Below, in pieces: positions 40,427 through 49,480 of a stretch of 64,000 nt of DNA. The translations under genes and the position numbers were made by a program. Every line of letters begins with the position of its first letter. Position 1 is the first letter of the stretch. Under the pieces are notes generated by a model that was not told the origin of the DNA, made no database searches, and saw only the letters and a list, made by a program, of their open reading frames with translations. The stretch comes from an uncultured Rhodospirillaceae bacterium (lineage in GTDB: Bacteria > Pseudomonadota > Alphaproteobacteria > UBA8366), in NCBI GenBank assembly GCA_913043025.1, contig CAJWLM010000009.1:60329-124328 (forward strand), given 5' to 3'.

Positions 40427-41404
40427 TTATTTAATAACACCGATACTCGAACCTTTGTCGGGCAAATCAAAACCAATACCCACAAGCCCACCAAAAATCC
40501 TATGCAGCCTCTCGATATCGTCGGCAGGCAAAGGTCCGCCATTAATTGAGTTTATATTTTCCCTGAGATGCTCCTCGGTGCCCGTGCCAAAAAGAACAAC
40601 ATCCACACCAGGCTCATGCCGAACAAACCTGTAAGCTGCATCGGTAAGACTTTTGGCCCCACTATCATGAATTAAAAAATCTAATGGGTTATCTTTCTTT
40701 GCCATGGCATCAGACACTTTTCCTTCATTGGCTAATTGTTTAATCGTCTTTCGCAAATATTCAGGCTGACTGAAAATATTGCGCACTACAAACATAAGTA
40801 GTGTCCCAATTTTTTTGTTCAAAATATTAGGGAAAAGTTTCTCACGCGCGGTTTGGTTCATCATGTTATAGCCCAGCATAACTACCGACCAAACCTGATC
40901 ATCAACGGCTCGCATCAACATCTCATGTGTAGGGTCATTCGGAGATGTTTCTGTAATTCCGAGAAATTTAACTTTACCATCTGTTTTGGCCTTTTCTAAG
41001 GCTGGTAATATATCTTGCATTACCTGCTCGTACCGAGTTGGATGAACACCATGCATATGCAAAATGTCGACATAGTCGGTTTGAAGCTCATTGAGTCCAT
41101 CCTCAAGTTTCTTTACCACGTCACTACCATTCCGGGGTGAATTTGCGCCTCCTATATTGCATTTGGTGGATATCGCAAACGTTTGACGGTCGTATTCCTT
41201 CAACGCTTTTCCCACTATCGGTGCTGTTTTATAAGACTCTGCTGTGTCAAAAAGAGTTACGCCAAGATCATAAGCAACTTTGACGAGCCTCACTGACTCA
41301 GATTCTGTCTTCCCAGCGCGCATCCCTAACCGACTGTTGCCACCGCAGCCTAACCCTGCCACGCTTACTTTAAGTCCGGTATCGCCAAGTGTTGTGTAAT
41401 TCAT
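40427..41404 (-). CDS. Aldo/keto reductase
   Basis: NADPH-dependent oxidoreductase of 325 residues. The tetrad is visible: Asp and Tyr in LFDTAESYKTAP near 53, Lys in ISTKCN near 80 and His in ILHMHGV near 116. The start LGDTGLKVSVAGLGCGG is typical of the L-galactose-dehydrogenase-like group. It converges on the enolase-superfamily gene, 19 bp away, and lies downstream of the fumarylacetoacetase-like gene on the same strand with a 253-bp gap. Substrate unknown. Confidence 0.9.
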   Translation of the reverse strand: MNYTTLGDTGLKVSVAGLGCGGNSRLGMRAGKTESESVRLVKVAYDLGVTLFDTAESYKTAPIVGKALKEYDRQTFAISTKCNIGGANSPRNGSDVVKKLEDGLNELQTDYVDILHMHGVHPTRYEQVMQDILPALEKAKTDGKVKFLGITETSPNDPTHEMLMRAVDDQVWSVVMLGYNMMNQTAREKLFPNILNKKIGTLLMFVVRNIFSQPEYLRKTIKQLANEGKVSDAMAKKDNPLDFLIHDSGAKSLTDAAYRFVRHEPGVDVVLFGTGTEEHLRENINSINGGPLPADDIERLHRIFGGLVGIGFDLPDKGSSIGVIK

Positions 41405-41657
41405 AATTTTAAGCTCTCTGTATCGCTGATGCGTTTTGAAAAAATATGTCCAGAAAATTGATCCAATTTACAATTTAGCTCAAGTTCAAGATGGTTGATC
41501 CTCAAGCATTTTATAATTCGAATTCCCATCAGGACAAAAATGTATATACGGAGGATTGAACCCCAGTTTAACCATGTGTCTGGGTCTACATATTTTCCTT
41601 TGGTCACACATACACGCTTTTTGAGGTTCACAGTAATCGGCCAAAAAAGTGTTGTGT

Positions 41658-42521
41658 TTATTCTTCGTCAATAATTGGGTTTTGAAGCACTCCCAACCCT
41701 TCAATTTCTACCTCAATAGTATCGCCGTTGCGCATCCAGACTGGAGGCTGGCGCGCGTGCCCCACGCCAGAGGGTGTTCCGCTTACTAAAATATCCCCCG
41801 GCTCCAAAGTTAGGCATTGGGTAAGCAGCATTAATGCTTCTGCGATATCAAACATCATATTCGAAGTATTGTCATTTTGCATGAGCTGACCATTGAGACG
41901 TGACTGGATGGTGAGCCCAGCCCCACCTGGTGGCACTTCGTCCGCGGTAATAAAATCGGGCCCAAATGCACCGGTATTATCAAAATTTTTACCTATGCAA
42001 TATTGTTGGGTCTTGCGTTGCCACTCCCGAACAGACGCCTCATTGAACATTGAATAACCAGCCACAAGGTCAAGCGTCTCCTCGCGAGACATATGCCTGT
42101 CACTGCGTTTGCCTATGACAGCAACCAACTCAGCCTCATAATCCAATGTCTCAGAAATTTTTGGCTTTATTATTGGCTGTTTGTGTCCCGTTAAACTGGT
42201 CGCTCCTCGCATAAAAAATGAAGGATAATTGGGCTTATCGTGTCCACCCTCCGCGGCATGAGCTGCATAATTTAACCCAATGCAAATTATTTTAGGTGGC
42301 CTAGGAATGACCGGGAAGAACTTGATGGACTCAACGGGTAACCGCTCGCGCGCCGACTCAGCCGCTATTTTAGCCTCCTCAAAGATCCCGTTATCAGCTT
42401 CAAGCACCGCTAGTAATGTGTTTGGCAAGCTTGGATCGGCTTTGGATAAATCAACGACTTCGTCACCAAGACGCACACCAAGTTTTGGTAATCCTTCAGA
42501 TTCAAAAGTAACAAACCGCAT
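41658..42521 (-). CDS. Fumarylacetoacetate hydrolase family protein
   Basis: Metal-dependent hydrolase or isomerase of 287 residues. The family core starts near CIGLNYAAHAAEGG; the metal ligands lie in SETLDYEAELVAVIGK (Glu, Glu) with the downstream Asp region, followed by GPDFITADEVP and the C-terminal GDILVSGTPSGVGHAR. Family members cleave acyl-pyruvates or isomerise meta-cleavage products; this one is likely to act in catabolism of a sugar acid or aromatic compound together with its neighbours. Substrate not determinable. Confidence 0.9.
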   Translation of the reverse strand: MRFVTFESEGLPKLGVRLGDEVVDLSKADPSLPNTLLAVLEADNGIFEEAKIAAESARERLPVESIKFFPVIPRPPKIICIGLNYAAHAAEGGHDKPNYPSFFMRGATSLTGHKQPIIKPKISETLDYEAELVAVIGKRSDRHMSREETLDLVAGYSMFNEASVREWQRKTQQYCIGKNFDNTGAFGPDFITADEVPPGGAGLTIQSRLNGQLMQNDNTSNMMFDIAEALMLLTQCLTLEPGDILVSGTPSGVGHARQPPVWMRNGDTIEVEIEGLGVLQNPIIDEE

Positions 42522-42970
42522 TATCCCTCCTTATTTCATATTCCCCACCACAATTTTTAAACTCAACGTTGGTGCAGCGAGCCAACAAGAACCAGGTCAC
42601 AAACATTTGTCCGCGCAAATCCCACCAAAATACCATGAAACCTTGTTACATTTCAGTTACTTTTTTCTATGGGAATTGTTTGGTGTAAAACACACATAGA
42701 TGCGTTTTAGAATTTACTTATGTAATTTTAAATGAGAGCCCTTTATCATTTTGGGTCATACATGGATAAGTCTCCGCAATACCAGACCCTTAAGAGTGAA
42801 AAAGAAGTAAGAGTTTCGCATTGGTCACCGTGAAAATAACACCGCACTTGGAAATATCCTGTAATCTATTCTTGATTTGTTTCCCTTAAATGCAAGTCAT
42901 CCTTAACATCCTATGACCGCTATAATCATTACCGTGCACACAACCACACAATATTCTAAAGGAAAACTAG
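42522..42970. other. Divergent intergenic region
   Basis: 449 bp between the divergent fumarylacetoacetase-like and alpha/beta-hydrolase genes. It should hold both promoters. An open frame across 42280-42699 is mostly antisense to the coding region and not credible. No operator repeat is recognised. Confidence 0.35.
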
Positions 42971-43852
42971 ATGCCATATGCCAATACAGATGACGGAGTT
43001 AAACTGTTTTATGAAGAGGTTGGTGATGGAACGCCCATTATCTTTATTCATGAATTCGCAGATGACCTTCGCTCTTGGGAGCCGCAAATTCAATATTTTG
43101 CTCGCACTCATAGGTGCATTTTGTTCAATGCGCGGGGCTATCCTCCTTCTGATGTACCCAAAAGCTGGGAAATGTATAGTCAGATGCGCGCAATGAACGA
43201 CGTGCGTGATATTCACGAACACTTAGAATTAAAGAGAGCACACATTGTTGGTTTATCCATGGGAGGTTTTGCGTCCCTACATTTCGGACTCAATTATCCT
43301 CAAAAGTCACTGTCAATAACCGTGGCAGGCTGTGGATATGGCTCCGGCAGTGATAAAAAAACCTGGAAGGAACAAACTACAGAAATAGCTCGAGATTTTC
43401 TCGAGAATGGAATGGCAAGTGCCGGGGAAAATTACGTAAGAGGCCCCACACGAGTGCAATTTCAAAACAAGGATCCCCGTGGATATGAAGCTTTCGTCCA
43501 ACGTTTTAATGAGCACTCGCCGCTGGGGTCTGCAAACACCTTTTTAGGAATTCAGGGCAGAAGGCCCTCAGTATATGAGCTCCAAGAAAAGCTCCAGGAG
43601 CTAGTCATACCATGTCATATAATGACAGGTGACGAGGATGACCCATGCATCGAGCCGAATATTTGGATGAAGAAGATTATCCCATCAGCCTGGCTGAGTG
43701 TCTTGCCTCAATCTGGTCACGCTATCAACCTCGAGGAGCAAACTCTCTTCAATCAACTTACGGCAAGCTTTTTTCAATCCGTAGAAAGTGGCCAATTTCG
43801 TAATCGTGACCCACGCAGTTTAGGCAGAAGCATATCTGGGATTGATTCGTAA
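42971..43852 (+). CDS. Alpha/beta-fold hydrolase
   Basis: Serine hydrolase of 293 residues. It has the oxyanion region IFIHEFADDLRSWEPQ, the nucleophile elbow GLSMGGFA with Ser near residue 98, an acid candidate in GDEDDPC near 220 and the catalytic His in PQSGHAINLEE near 247. The form resembles 3-oxoadipate enol-lactonase-like esterases. An AAAGGA lies before the ATG. It may work with the neighbouring fumarylacetoacetase-like enzyme in a catabolic route; the substrate is unknown. Confidence 0.88.
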   Translation: MPYANTDDGVKLFYEEVGDGTPIIFIHEFADDLRSWEPQIQYFARTHRCILFNARGYPPSDVPKSWEMYSQMRAMNDVRDIHEHLELKRAHIVGLSMGGFASLHFGLNYPQKSLSITVAGCGYGSGSDKKTWKEQTTEIARDFLENGMASAGENYVRGPTRVQFQNKDPRGYEAFVQRFNEHSPLGSANTFLGIQGRRPSVYELQEKLQELVIPCHIMTGDEDDPCIEPNIWMKKIIPSAWLSVLPQSGHAINLEEQTLFNQLTASFFQSVESGQFRNRDPRSLGRSISGIDS

Positions 43853-44035
43853 AAGTGACTTTTTAGAGTACTATTTTACAAATTTGCACTCTTTCACCCG
43901 ACCGCTTGAAAATCCGTAATGGCTCCGTTCAGGAAAAAGGTTCACAGGCTGTATACTGTTTTCGACTAATCTAAATTGGATAAAAGCAAGGCCATAAATA
44001 CCACAAAATTTATTATGTTAAGAATTATCTCTTGT

Positions 44036-45415
44036 TCATTGGTAGGTATTTTTGACTCGCACCATTTTTTCCCATGCCCGCACCAAACCCAAGGACGCGC
44101 ATATAATCATTATAGGCTCAATTGGTAGGCGATATTTGGGTGAGGCTACCGGGCCATTGATAAGTAAAAAATAAAATACTGCAAGCGTTGCAAAAATAGC
44201 TGCCCAAGGCCGCAGACTATGCAAGATGAAGAGGCCATATATACTAAAGATAAACGATAAAAAACTCCCAAATGCGCCAACGAAAAAGAAAAAAAGATAT
44301 AATGGGCCGCTTCTTTCAAGATACTGCAAAACCTTTCTAAAGAAATTTGGGGCTTCTAGTTCGTAAAAGCTTTGACCTGAAAAAGAACGAACCCTTGTGT
44401 CGATCAGCACCGCGGGGGTCCAAATATTAAGGGCCATACCTTTTAACCATGCTGTTACAATAGCTACAGTTGAACTTTTGCGAAGCTCTGAAAGCGCGAC
44501 GTTTGTTAAGATGTTGTTTTCAACGAATGGATTAGACTCTTCGCCACCCCGACGTTTGCGTTCAGCCGCGTAAGATTTACGAATCTTTGCTTTTGTTTTT
44601 TCAAACGACACTCCAGTCTCGAACTTTTTCACGGGCGGCAAAACCCAGTAGGCTAGGTGTGTCCCAGTTTGGGCACTCAAGCCCGAGCTGCCAAACTTTA
44701 TTAGGTTATGAGCAAATATAGGTGCAAGCGTAAGCACAGCCGGCAAGAAAAACACAAAAACAAGCAGCACAACACGCCGTTTACTGACACCGTGGAAGTG
44801 CGAAATACCAGCTATGGCGATTGCAAGTACAGGCATTAAAAATTGAGCAATAGGCCTAGTGCAGACGGCTAGCCCAACTAAAACTCCAGAAATAAAAGCG
44901 GCTTTTAGACTTGGCGTGGCAAGAAATTTAGCTGCCCAATACAACAACCCTGTAAACAATAAGACGAAAAGTGTGTCGTTAAGAACCAAGCTACTGTGGA
45001 TGATTAAATTGGGCCAAAAAGCTGCTAAAAGGCCGGCGACAAGTCCAACCCGTCGATCCAACTGACACCCAAGCAACCCAAGCATAACGCACGTGACACT
45101 GTCGAAAAACGAATTTATTATTGCTATAAAGACTGGGGCACCTAACCCTATCCCCTGCATCAAAGCTACCAATAGTGGATAGCCAGGCACTCTTTCTACA
45201 TAAGCAACCCCCGCAGGAATTCCCTCCATCAAACCGAAAGCGCGCGCCCACTCTTTGGAGAAAGTTAAAAAGAATGAGTCCTCTATTACGAAATCACCTC
45301 CACTGATTGAGAGGTGAAATATATTTATGCTCCGCACAATAATAGCTACCAAAAAAATAGTGCGAAGAGGATGTTCAGTTAAATTTATCCAGAATTTTGT
45401 TTTTGCCCCGGTCAA
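44036..45415 (-). CDS. Integral membrane glycosyltransferase, PMT/ArnT-like (GT-C fold)
   Basis: Polytopic protein of 459 residues with about 10-11 hydrophobic segments. The first periplasmic loop carries acidic residues (DFVIEDSFF near 40-48) and the VERVPGYPLLVALM pattern shared by dolichyl-phosphate-mannose-type transferases. GT-C enzymes of this type move a sugar from a polyprenyl-phosphate donor to a lipid or glycan on the outer face. The nearby DPM1-like protein could supply the donor. It marks the left end of the polysaccharide locus and is divergent from the glycerophosphotransferase-like gene. Confidence 0.78.
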   Translation of the reverse strand: MTGAKTKFWINLTEHPLRTIFLVAIIVRSINIFHLSISGGDFVIEDSFFLTFSKEWARAFGLMEGIPAGVAYVERVPGYPLLVALMQGIGLGAPVFIAIINSFFDSVTCVMLGLLGCQLDRRVGLVAGLLAAFWPNLIIHSSLVLNDTLFVLLFTGLLYWAAKFLATPSLKAAFISGVLVGLAVCTRPIAQFLMPVLAIAIAGISHFHGVSKRRVVLLVFVFFLPAVLTLAPIFAHNLIKFGSSGLSAQTGTHLAYWVLPPVKKFETGVSFEKTKAKIRKSYAAERKRRGGEESNPFVENNILTNVALSELRKSSTVAIVTAWLKGMALNIWTPAVLIDTRVRSFSGQSFYELEAPNFFRKVLQYLERSGPLYLFFFFVGAFGSFLSFIFSIYGLFILHSLRPWAAIFATLAVFYFLLINGPVASPKYRLPIEPIMIICASLGLVRAWEKMVRVKNTYQ

Positions 45416-45534
45416 TGCACCCTCCGATAACCTCTAAGTGACCGCCCTCATTCTGAGGCTGTTACAGGTTGCGCTGATACAGCTTTGATAATAACGTTGC
45501 AAAGAAATAATTGCTCACACAAAAAAAAGTAAAT

Positions 45535-46686
45535 ATGAGAATTTTTACAGATCTGAAAGCGTTTCGAAAGCTACTCAAGCTACCAAGTTCGCACCGTCAG
45601 ATCGTTTTCTATTCAGAAGGCACTCCTTACTGGGCGCATTTTCGTTCCATAATTCATTATTTGTCTGGCACACTTGGTCAGCAAATTACTTACGTCACCT
45701 CAGACCCAAAAGACCCGGGATACACTGACCCGATACCAAATGTTGAAGGAATTTGCATAGGTGAAGGGCTATTTAGAAACATGTGGTTTCAATTACTGAA
45801 AGCAAAGATACTCGTCCTCACAGTGCCGGACTTGGGAAATTCTGAGCTTAAACGATCAAAATTTCCGGTCAATTACATATATATTTTTCATTCAATCGTT
45901 AGTACCCACATGATTTATAACAAAGGCGCATTCGACAATTACGATACCATCTTTTGTGCAGGCCCGCATCATGCTGCTGAAATTCGAGAAACCGAACGAC
46001 TTTATAACCTACCACCCAAACTACTCGTCGAACACGGGTACGGTCGTCTGGATGAAATCATCTCGGAACAGCCAACTAAAGCCCAACCGCATATTTCAAA
46101 AGGTACCGTGTCAAAAAAAATTCTGATTGCGCCAACTTGGGGGCCACACGGTCTAATCGAAACAGGAAAGGCATGCGGGTTAATTAGTAATCTTTTAAAC
46201 GAAGGATTTGAAGTCATCCTTCGACCCCATCCTGAAACCTTGAGACGCGCAGGAAGTTGCTTCGATAATGCTATAACTTTGTTTGGTCATCACCCTGCAT
46301 TTACTGAAGAGCGAGATGTAACTTCGACGGAATCACTGATGCAAGCAGATTTGATGTTGAGCGATTGGTCTGGCGCGGCTTTAGAATATGCACTTGGACA
46401 CGGCAAACCAGTTCTATTTGCCGATACAACGCGAAAAGTAAAAAATACCGATTATAAAAATTACGAAAACCTACCACTTGAAGACATAATCCGTACCACC
46501 ATCGGCGCAATCCTCCCGCAAGACCGGTTTTGTGAAGTAGCGCAAGTAGCACGGGAATTAATCGCAAGGAATAAATGTGTTGGTTACACGCATTCGCCAG
46601 AAACCTATGTATACAACGTTGGCAACAGTGCTAAGATTGCTGCTGAGTGGCTTTTAAAAAATATTTCTGAAAATAACGTGGGATAG
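45535..46686 (+). CDS. CDP-glycerol glycerophosphotransferase-like protein (TagB/TagF-like)
   Basis: About 383 residues from ATG 45535; the frame extends to a TTG at 45511. The C-terminal half matches the Glyphos_transf pattern: ILIAPTWGPHG near 206, VILRPHPETL near 234, and DLMLSDWSGAALEYALGHGKPVLF near 282. There is no membrane segment, so it is probably peripheral. Known members transfer glycerol- or ribitol-phosphate to polymer chains (teichoic acids) or to capsules. In a Gram-negative the product is unclear; it could decorate a surface glycan. It heads a three-gene rightward unit. Confidence 0.78.
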   Translation: MRIFTDLKAFRKLLKLPSSHRQIVFYSEGTPYWAHFRSIIHYLSGTLGQQITYVTSDPKDPGYTDPIPNVEGICIGEGLFRNMWFQLLKAKILVLTVPDLGNSELKRSKFPVNYIYIFHSIVSTHMIYNKGAFDNYDTIFCAGPHHAAEIRETERLYNLPPKLLVEHGYGRLDEIISEQPTKAQPHISKGTVSKKILIAPTWGPHGLIETGKACGLISNLLNEGFEVILRPHPETLRRAGSCFDNAITLFGHHPAFTEERDVTSTESLMQADLMLSDWSGAALEYALGHGKPVLFADTTRKVKNTDYKNYENLPLEDIIRTTIGAILPQDRFCEVAQVARELIARNKCVGYTHSPETYVYNVGNSAKIAAEWLLKNISENNVG

Positions 46687-46778
46687 CTTTAACAAGCTCA
46701 TAAGCACTAGTTTCTCTTGTTAACCTACTAAATTACAAGATAGATTGTGAGTAAATAACCCTGCGACCAGCAACGGCC

Positions 46779-47009
46779 ATGGAGACCATCGTGAAAAGTA
46801 AAATATATTTAGTCGGGCTTTTGATGCTTTTATCCAGCCCTGCTCAAGCCTACGTCGATCCCGGCTCAGGCAGCTTATTTTTGCAGATGCTTGCTGCGGT
46901 AGGTGTAGGAGCGATGTTTTACTTTGGCCGAATTAAAGAGTTCATTCGCGATATTTTTAGTCGAACCAAAAAAGACAACGCCAACACAAAGCCAAAAAAA
47001 GATGCATGA
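46779..47009 (+). CDS. Small membrane protein with YVDPGSGS motif
   Basis: 76 residues: a signal-peptide-like start (IYLVGLLMLLSSPAQA) and then YVDPGSGSLFLQMLAAVG running into a membrane helix and a basic tail (RIKEFIRDIFSRTKKDN). Small proteins with a YVDPGTGS-Q-like motif and one helix occur next to capsule and polymer genes in other Proteobacteria; their function is unknown. Its position between the glycerophosphotransferase-like and sulfatase-like genes suggests a shared pathway. A GTG at 46791 could be the start instead. Confidence 0.75.
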   Translation: METIVKSKIYLVGLLMLLSSPAQAYVDPGSGSLFLQMLAAVGVGAMFYFGRIKEFIRDIFSRTKKDNANTKPKKDA

Positions 47010-47053
47010 TACGCTTATAATCATCTAGTGGCCCCACAGAAAACAATGAGACT

Positions 47054-48709
47054 ATGCAAAACACCAATTCCAACAAATATTCAACAAAAGACTCAGCGCC
47101 TAAATGGCGAAGCGATTTGGTTCTTGCTTATGCGTTAGGTAATTTGGTTTTATTACCATTTTGGTTTATTGCTTTTGCTCGCAATGGAATGCCATTGGAT
47201 CAAAAATTCATCGAGCATTATTACGAGCTTTCCCAGATATTTGACCATGTTGACTTTTTTGCTGCGCTACTTTGGGGTTTTGGAATATCTATTATTCTTT
47301 TTATATTTTTCCACGCCACACGAAAAAAACAACCACAATTTTATTCTTTAGCAGTAAACATATTTATTATCCCTACTTTTGCAGGCGCCCTTGCCATAAC
47401 GTGGTATGTTATTTTCCCGCCTTCTGGGCATGCGCGAATAAATAATGCCTGGATATTTGAAGGCTTGGCAGTTTTTACAGTTTCCGTTGCAATTCTTACA
47501 ACACTTGCCGTTACACGCAGCAGCAATGCCTTACAATTCATTCGTGCAATAATTTGTGTTACTGCGCCCTTCGGTATTCTCATGTCCATAAATGCATATG
47601 TAGCTTATCAAAAGATTGACGCATCAAGGGCCGGCATTATGCATTCCGACAGGTCGTTGGCACCGCTTAAAAATACACAGCCGACTGGCCCAAGGGTGAT
47701 CCTGATATTCTTTGACTATTGGGATTATCATTACACCTTCATCAAACATCCAGAATTTGTAAAAACACCCAGCATCGATAAGCTAACTAATATAGCGTTT
47801 AATGGGCATAATGTTGCGCGCGCTTCTTCAAAAACGTTTACAGCTATTCCAAGCGTCCTAAGTGGACATCGCATAGATTACGCTAAGCGGATTGGAGGTG
47901 ATCGGCTCCTAACTCAGTATGCGGCCGAGTACTACCCGCGTATTTGGAATCACCAATCAACCATTTTTTCGGATGCGCACGCTGCAGGTTACAATACAGG
48001 CGTAGTTGCGACGGCTTTTCATCCCGTATGTAGAATATTCCCACAGTTTATTTCACGCTGCATTATCGATGACCATCCATTTGACTACGAATATAAAACC
48101 GTTTTTAACCGTCTTGATGACGTGATTTCGCATACTCTGTGGCAAGTTCCTCCGATACGTAAGGTATTATTCAATGATAGAGCAGTATTCAATAATCATT
48201 GGGGTATTCACTTAAAATTATCAAATATTGATTCACTAAAAAAAATGTCAAAAGACAGTAATATATCATTTTTATACTCTCATTTATTTATACCACACGC
48301 ACCTAATATTTGGAATTCTGTAAAACAAGAGTACATGTATGAGAATGAAGATAATCCCATCAATTATTTTCACAGTATCGTTTTTCTCGATAAAGTCATC
48401 GGCGAGCTACGTAAAACATTGGAAGATTCAGGGCTGTGGGACGAAACTGCGATCATCTTGACAGCTGACACAGGAAACGTTGGCAGCCAAGTTGGAGTGG
48501 GGCTTAATGACTACGCAGAATGGGGTTACGATACGAAAAACCGAGTGCCACTTATTATAAAATTACCCAATCAGAATAAACGAATAGATCTAGAGCGCCG
48601 CGTAAGCGCTCAAACCCTCAGAAATGTCATTCAAAAAATAATGTCTGGAGAACTTACAACCCACGATCAAATCGCGAAAAACATGCGATACGTGGACTAC
48701 ATGTACTAG
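47054..48709 (+). CDS. Membrane-bound sulfatase/alkaline-phosphatase superfamily protein (phosphoglycerol-transferase-like)
   Basis: 551 residues: four to five membrane segments (about 20-40, 70-87, 98-118, 130-148 and 160-180), then a large extracytoplasmic domain with VILIFFDYWDYH near 216, FTAIPSVLSGH near 262 (Thr nucleophile candidate) and SHLFIPHAPN near 410. The layout recalls LtaS/MdoB/EptA-type enzymes, which transfer phosphoglycerol or phosphoethanolamine. The late metal motif, normally DHG, reads TADTG: Asp472 is kept but the His is Thr473. A change in metal binding or activity is possible. Confidence 0.8.
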   Translation: MQNTNSNKYSTKDSAPKWRSDLVLAYALGNLVLLPFWFIAFARNGMPLDQKFIEHYYELSQIFDHVDFFAALLWGFGISIILFIFFHATRKKQPQFYSLAVNIFIIPTFAGALAITWYVIFPPSGHARINNAWIFEGLAVFTVSVAILTTLAVTRSSNALQFIRAIICVTAPFGILMSINAYVAYQKIDASRAGIMHSDRSLAPLKNTQPTGPRVILIFFDYWDYHYTFIKHPEFVKTPSIDKLTNIAFNGHNVARASSKTFTAIPSVLSGHRIDYAKRIGGDRLLTQYAAEYYPRIWNHQSTIFSDAHAAGYNTGVVATAFHPVCRIFPQFISRCIIDDHPFDYEYKTVFNRLDDVISHTLWQVPPIRKVLFNDRAVFNNHWGIHLKLSNIDSLKKMSKDSNISFLYSHLFIPHAPNIWNSVKQEYMYENEDNPINYFHSIVFLDKVIGELRKTLEDSGLWDETAIILTADTGNVGSQVGVGLNDYAEWGYDTKNRVPLIIKLPNQNKRIDLERRVSAQTLRNVIQKIMSGELTTHDQIAKNMRYVDYMY

Positions 48710-48727
48710 AGGTTAGAGATGTCATAC

Positions 48728-49480
48728 TCAGCAATCTGAGTTATCAAGTATAAGCAATCTACGTTTGAACAAGCGTTGCCAACTTAGCTTGAACATAAGC
48801 AATACGCTTTTTATCATATGTCGAATTTCCATTTTTGAATGTCCGTAAACCCGACCAGGTAATTCGATTGGGACTTCCGCAATAGTGTAGCTGTTCAGAT
48901 GCAAAATTGTAAGACTGGTAAAGAAAAATTCATAGTCGGATGCTTTTACAAGATCGAATACGCGACGATCAATACGGTCTAGCCTGTAAACACGGAAAGC
49001 ACCTGTTGCGTCAAAGTTATGGCGTAATAGTAATCTTGTCATTAAATGACCAAGGTGTGTAAGAATCTTTCTAAAAAAATTCCACTCAGCAAGACTGTTC
49101 TTTAGTTCAAAACGAGTGCCTATAACAATATCTGAGGCATTGCTAGCTTCCAGAAATGCGGGAATATCCTCAGGTTTGTGAACTAAGTCAGTGTCCATGG
49201 TGATAAGAATATCGTAGCCCATATCGTAGGCACGTTTTATGCCTTCCAAATGGGCTCCTCCTATTCCCCTTTTTGCAGGCCTATGCACGGCCGATACAGT
49301 TGCATCTTTTTCTGCAAAACAATCAATGATATCTCCCGTCCCATCTGTAGAGTTGTCATCAAGAAACATGATATCTGCTGGCACACGAATTGCCTTTATT
49401 CGATCCCTCATTTCTTTTACATGGCCAGCCTCATTATAAGTCGGCAGAAAAATGAGTATGCGGTTAGCCATTTTCATCAA
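48728..49480 (-). CDS. Family 2 glycosyltransferase, polyprenol-phosphate mannose synthase-like
   Basis: 250-residue GT-A enzyme resembling DPM1: FLPTYNEAGHV near 13, FLDDNSTDGTGDI near 38, GIGGAHLEGIKRA near 72, and the DxD motif MDTDLVHKPEDIP near 93. The C-terminal RVYGHSKM motif is also conserved. There are no C-terminal membrane helices, so it is the short, membrane-associated form. It would transfer mannose or another sugar from a nucleotide donor (GDP-mannose is available through ManC) to polyprenyl phosphate. It overlaps the GMD-like gene by 4 bp. Confidence 0.87.
   Translation of the reverse strand: MMKMANRILIFLPTYNEAGHVKEMRDRIKAIRVPADIMFLDDNSTDGTGDIIDCFAEKDATVSAVHRPAKRGIGGAHLEGIKRAYDMGYDILITMDTDLVHKPEDIPAFLEASNASDIVIGTRFELKNSLAEWNFFRKILTHLGHLMTRLLLRHNFDATGAFRVYRLDRIDRRVFDLVKASDYEFFFTSLTILHLNSYTIAEVPIELPGRVYGHSKMEIRHMIKSVLLMFKLSWQRLFKRRLLILDNSDC

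Noticed and set aside
41401..41631. 76-codon ORF between the aldo/keto reductase and fumarylacetoacetase-like genes
   Set aside because: It overlaps the reductase start, has no recognised pattern, and its composition looks like non-coding DNA.
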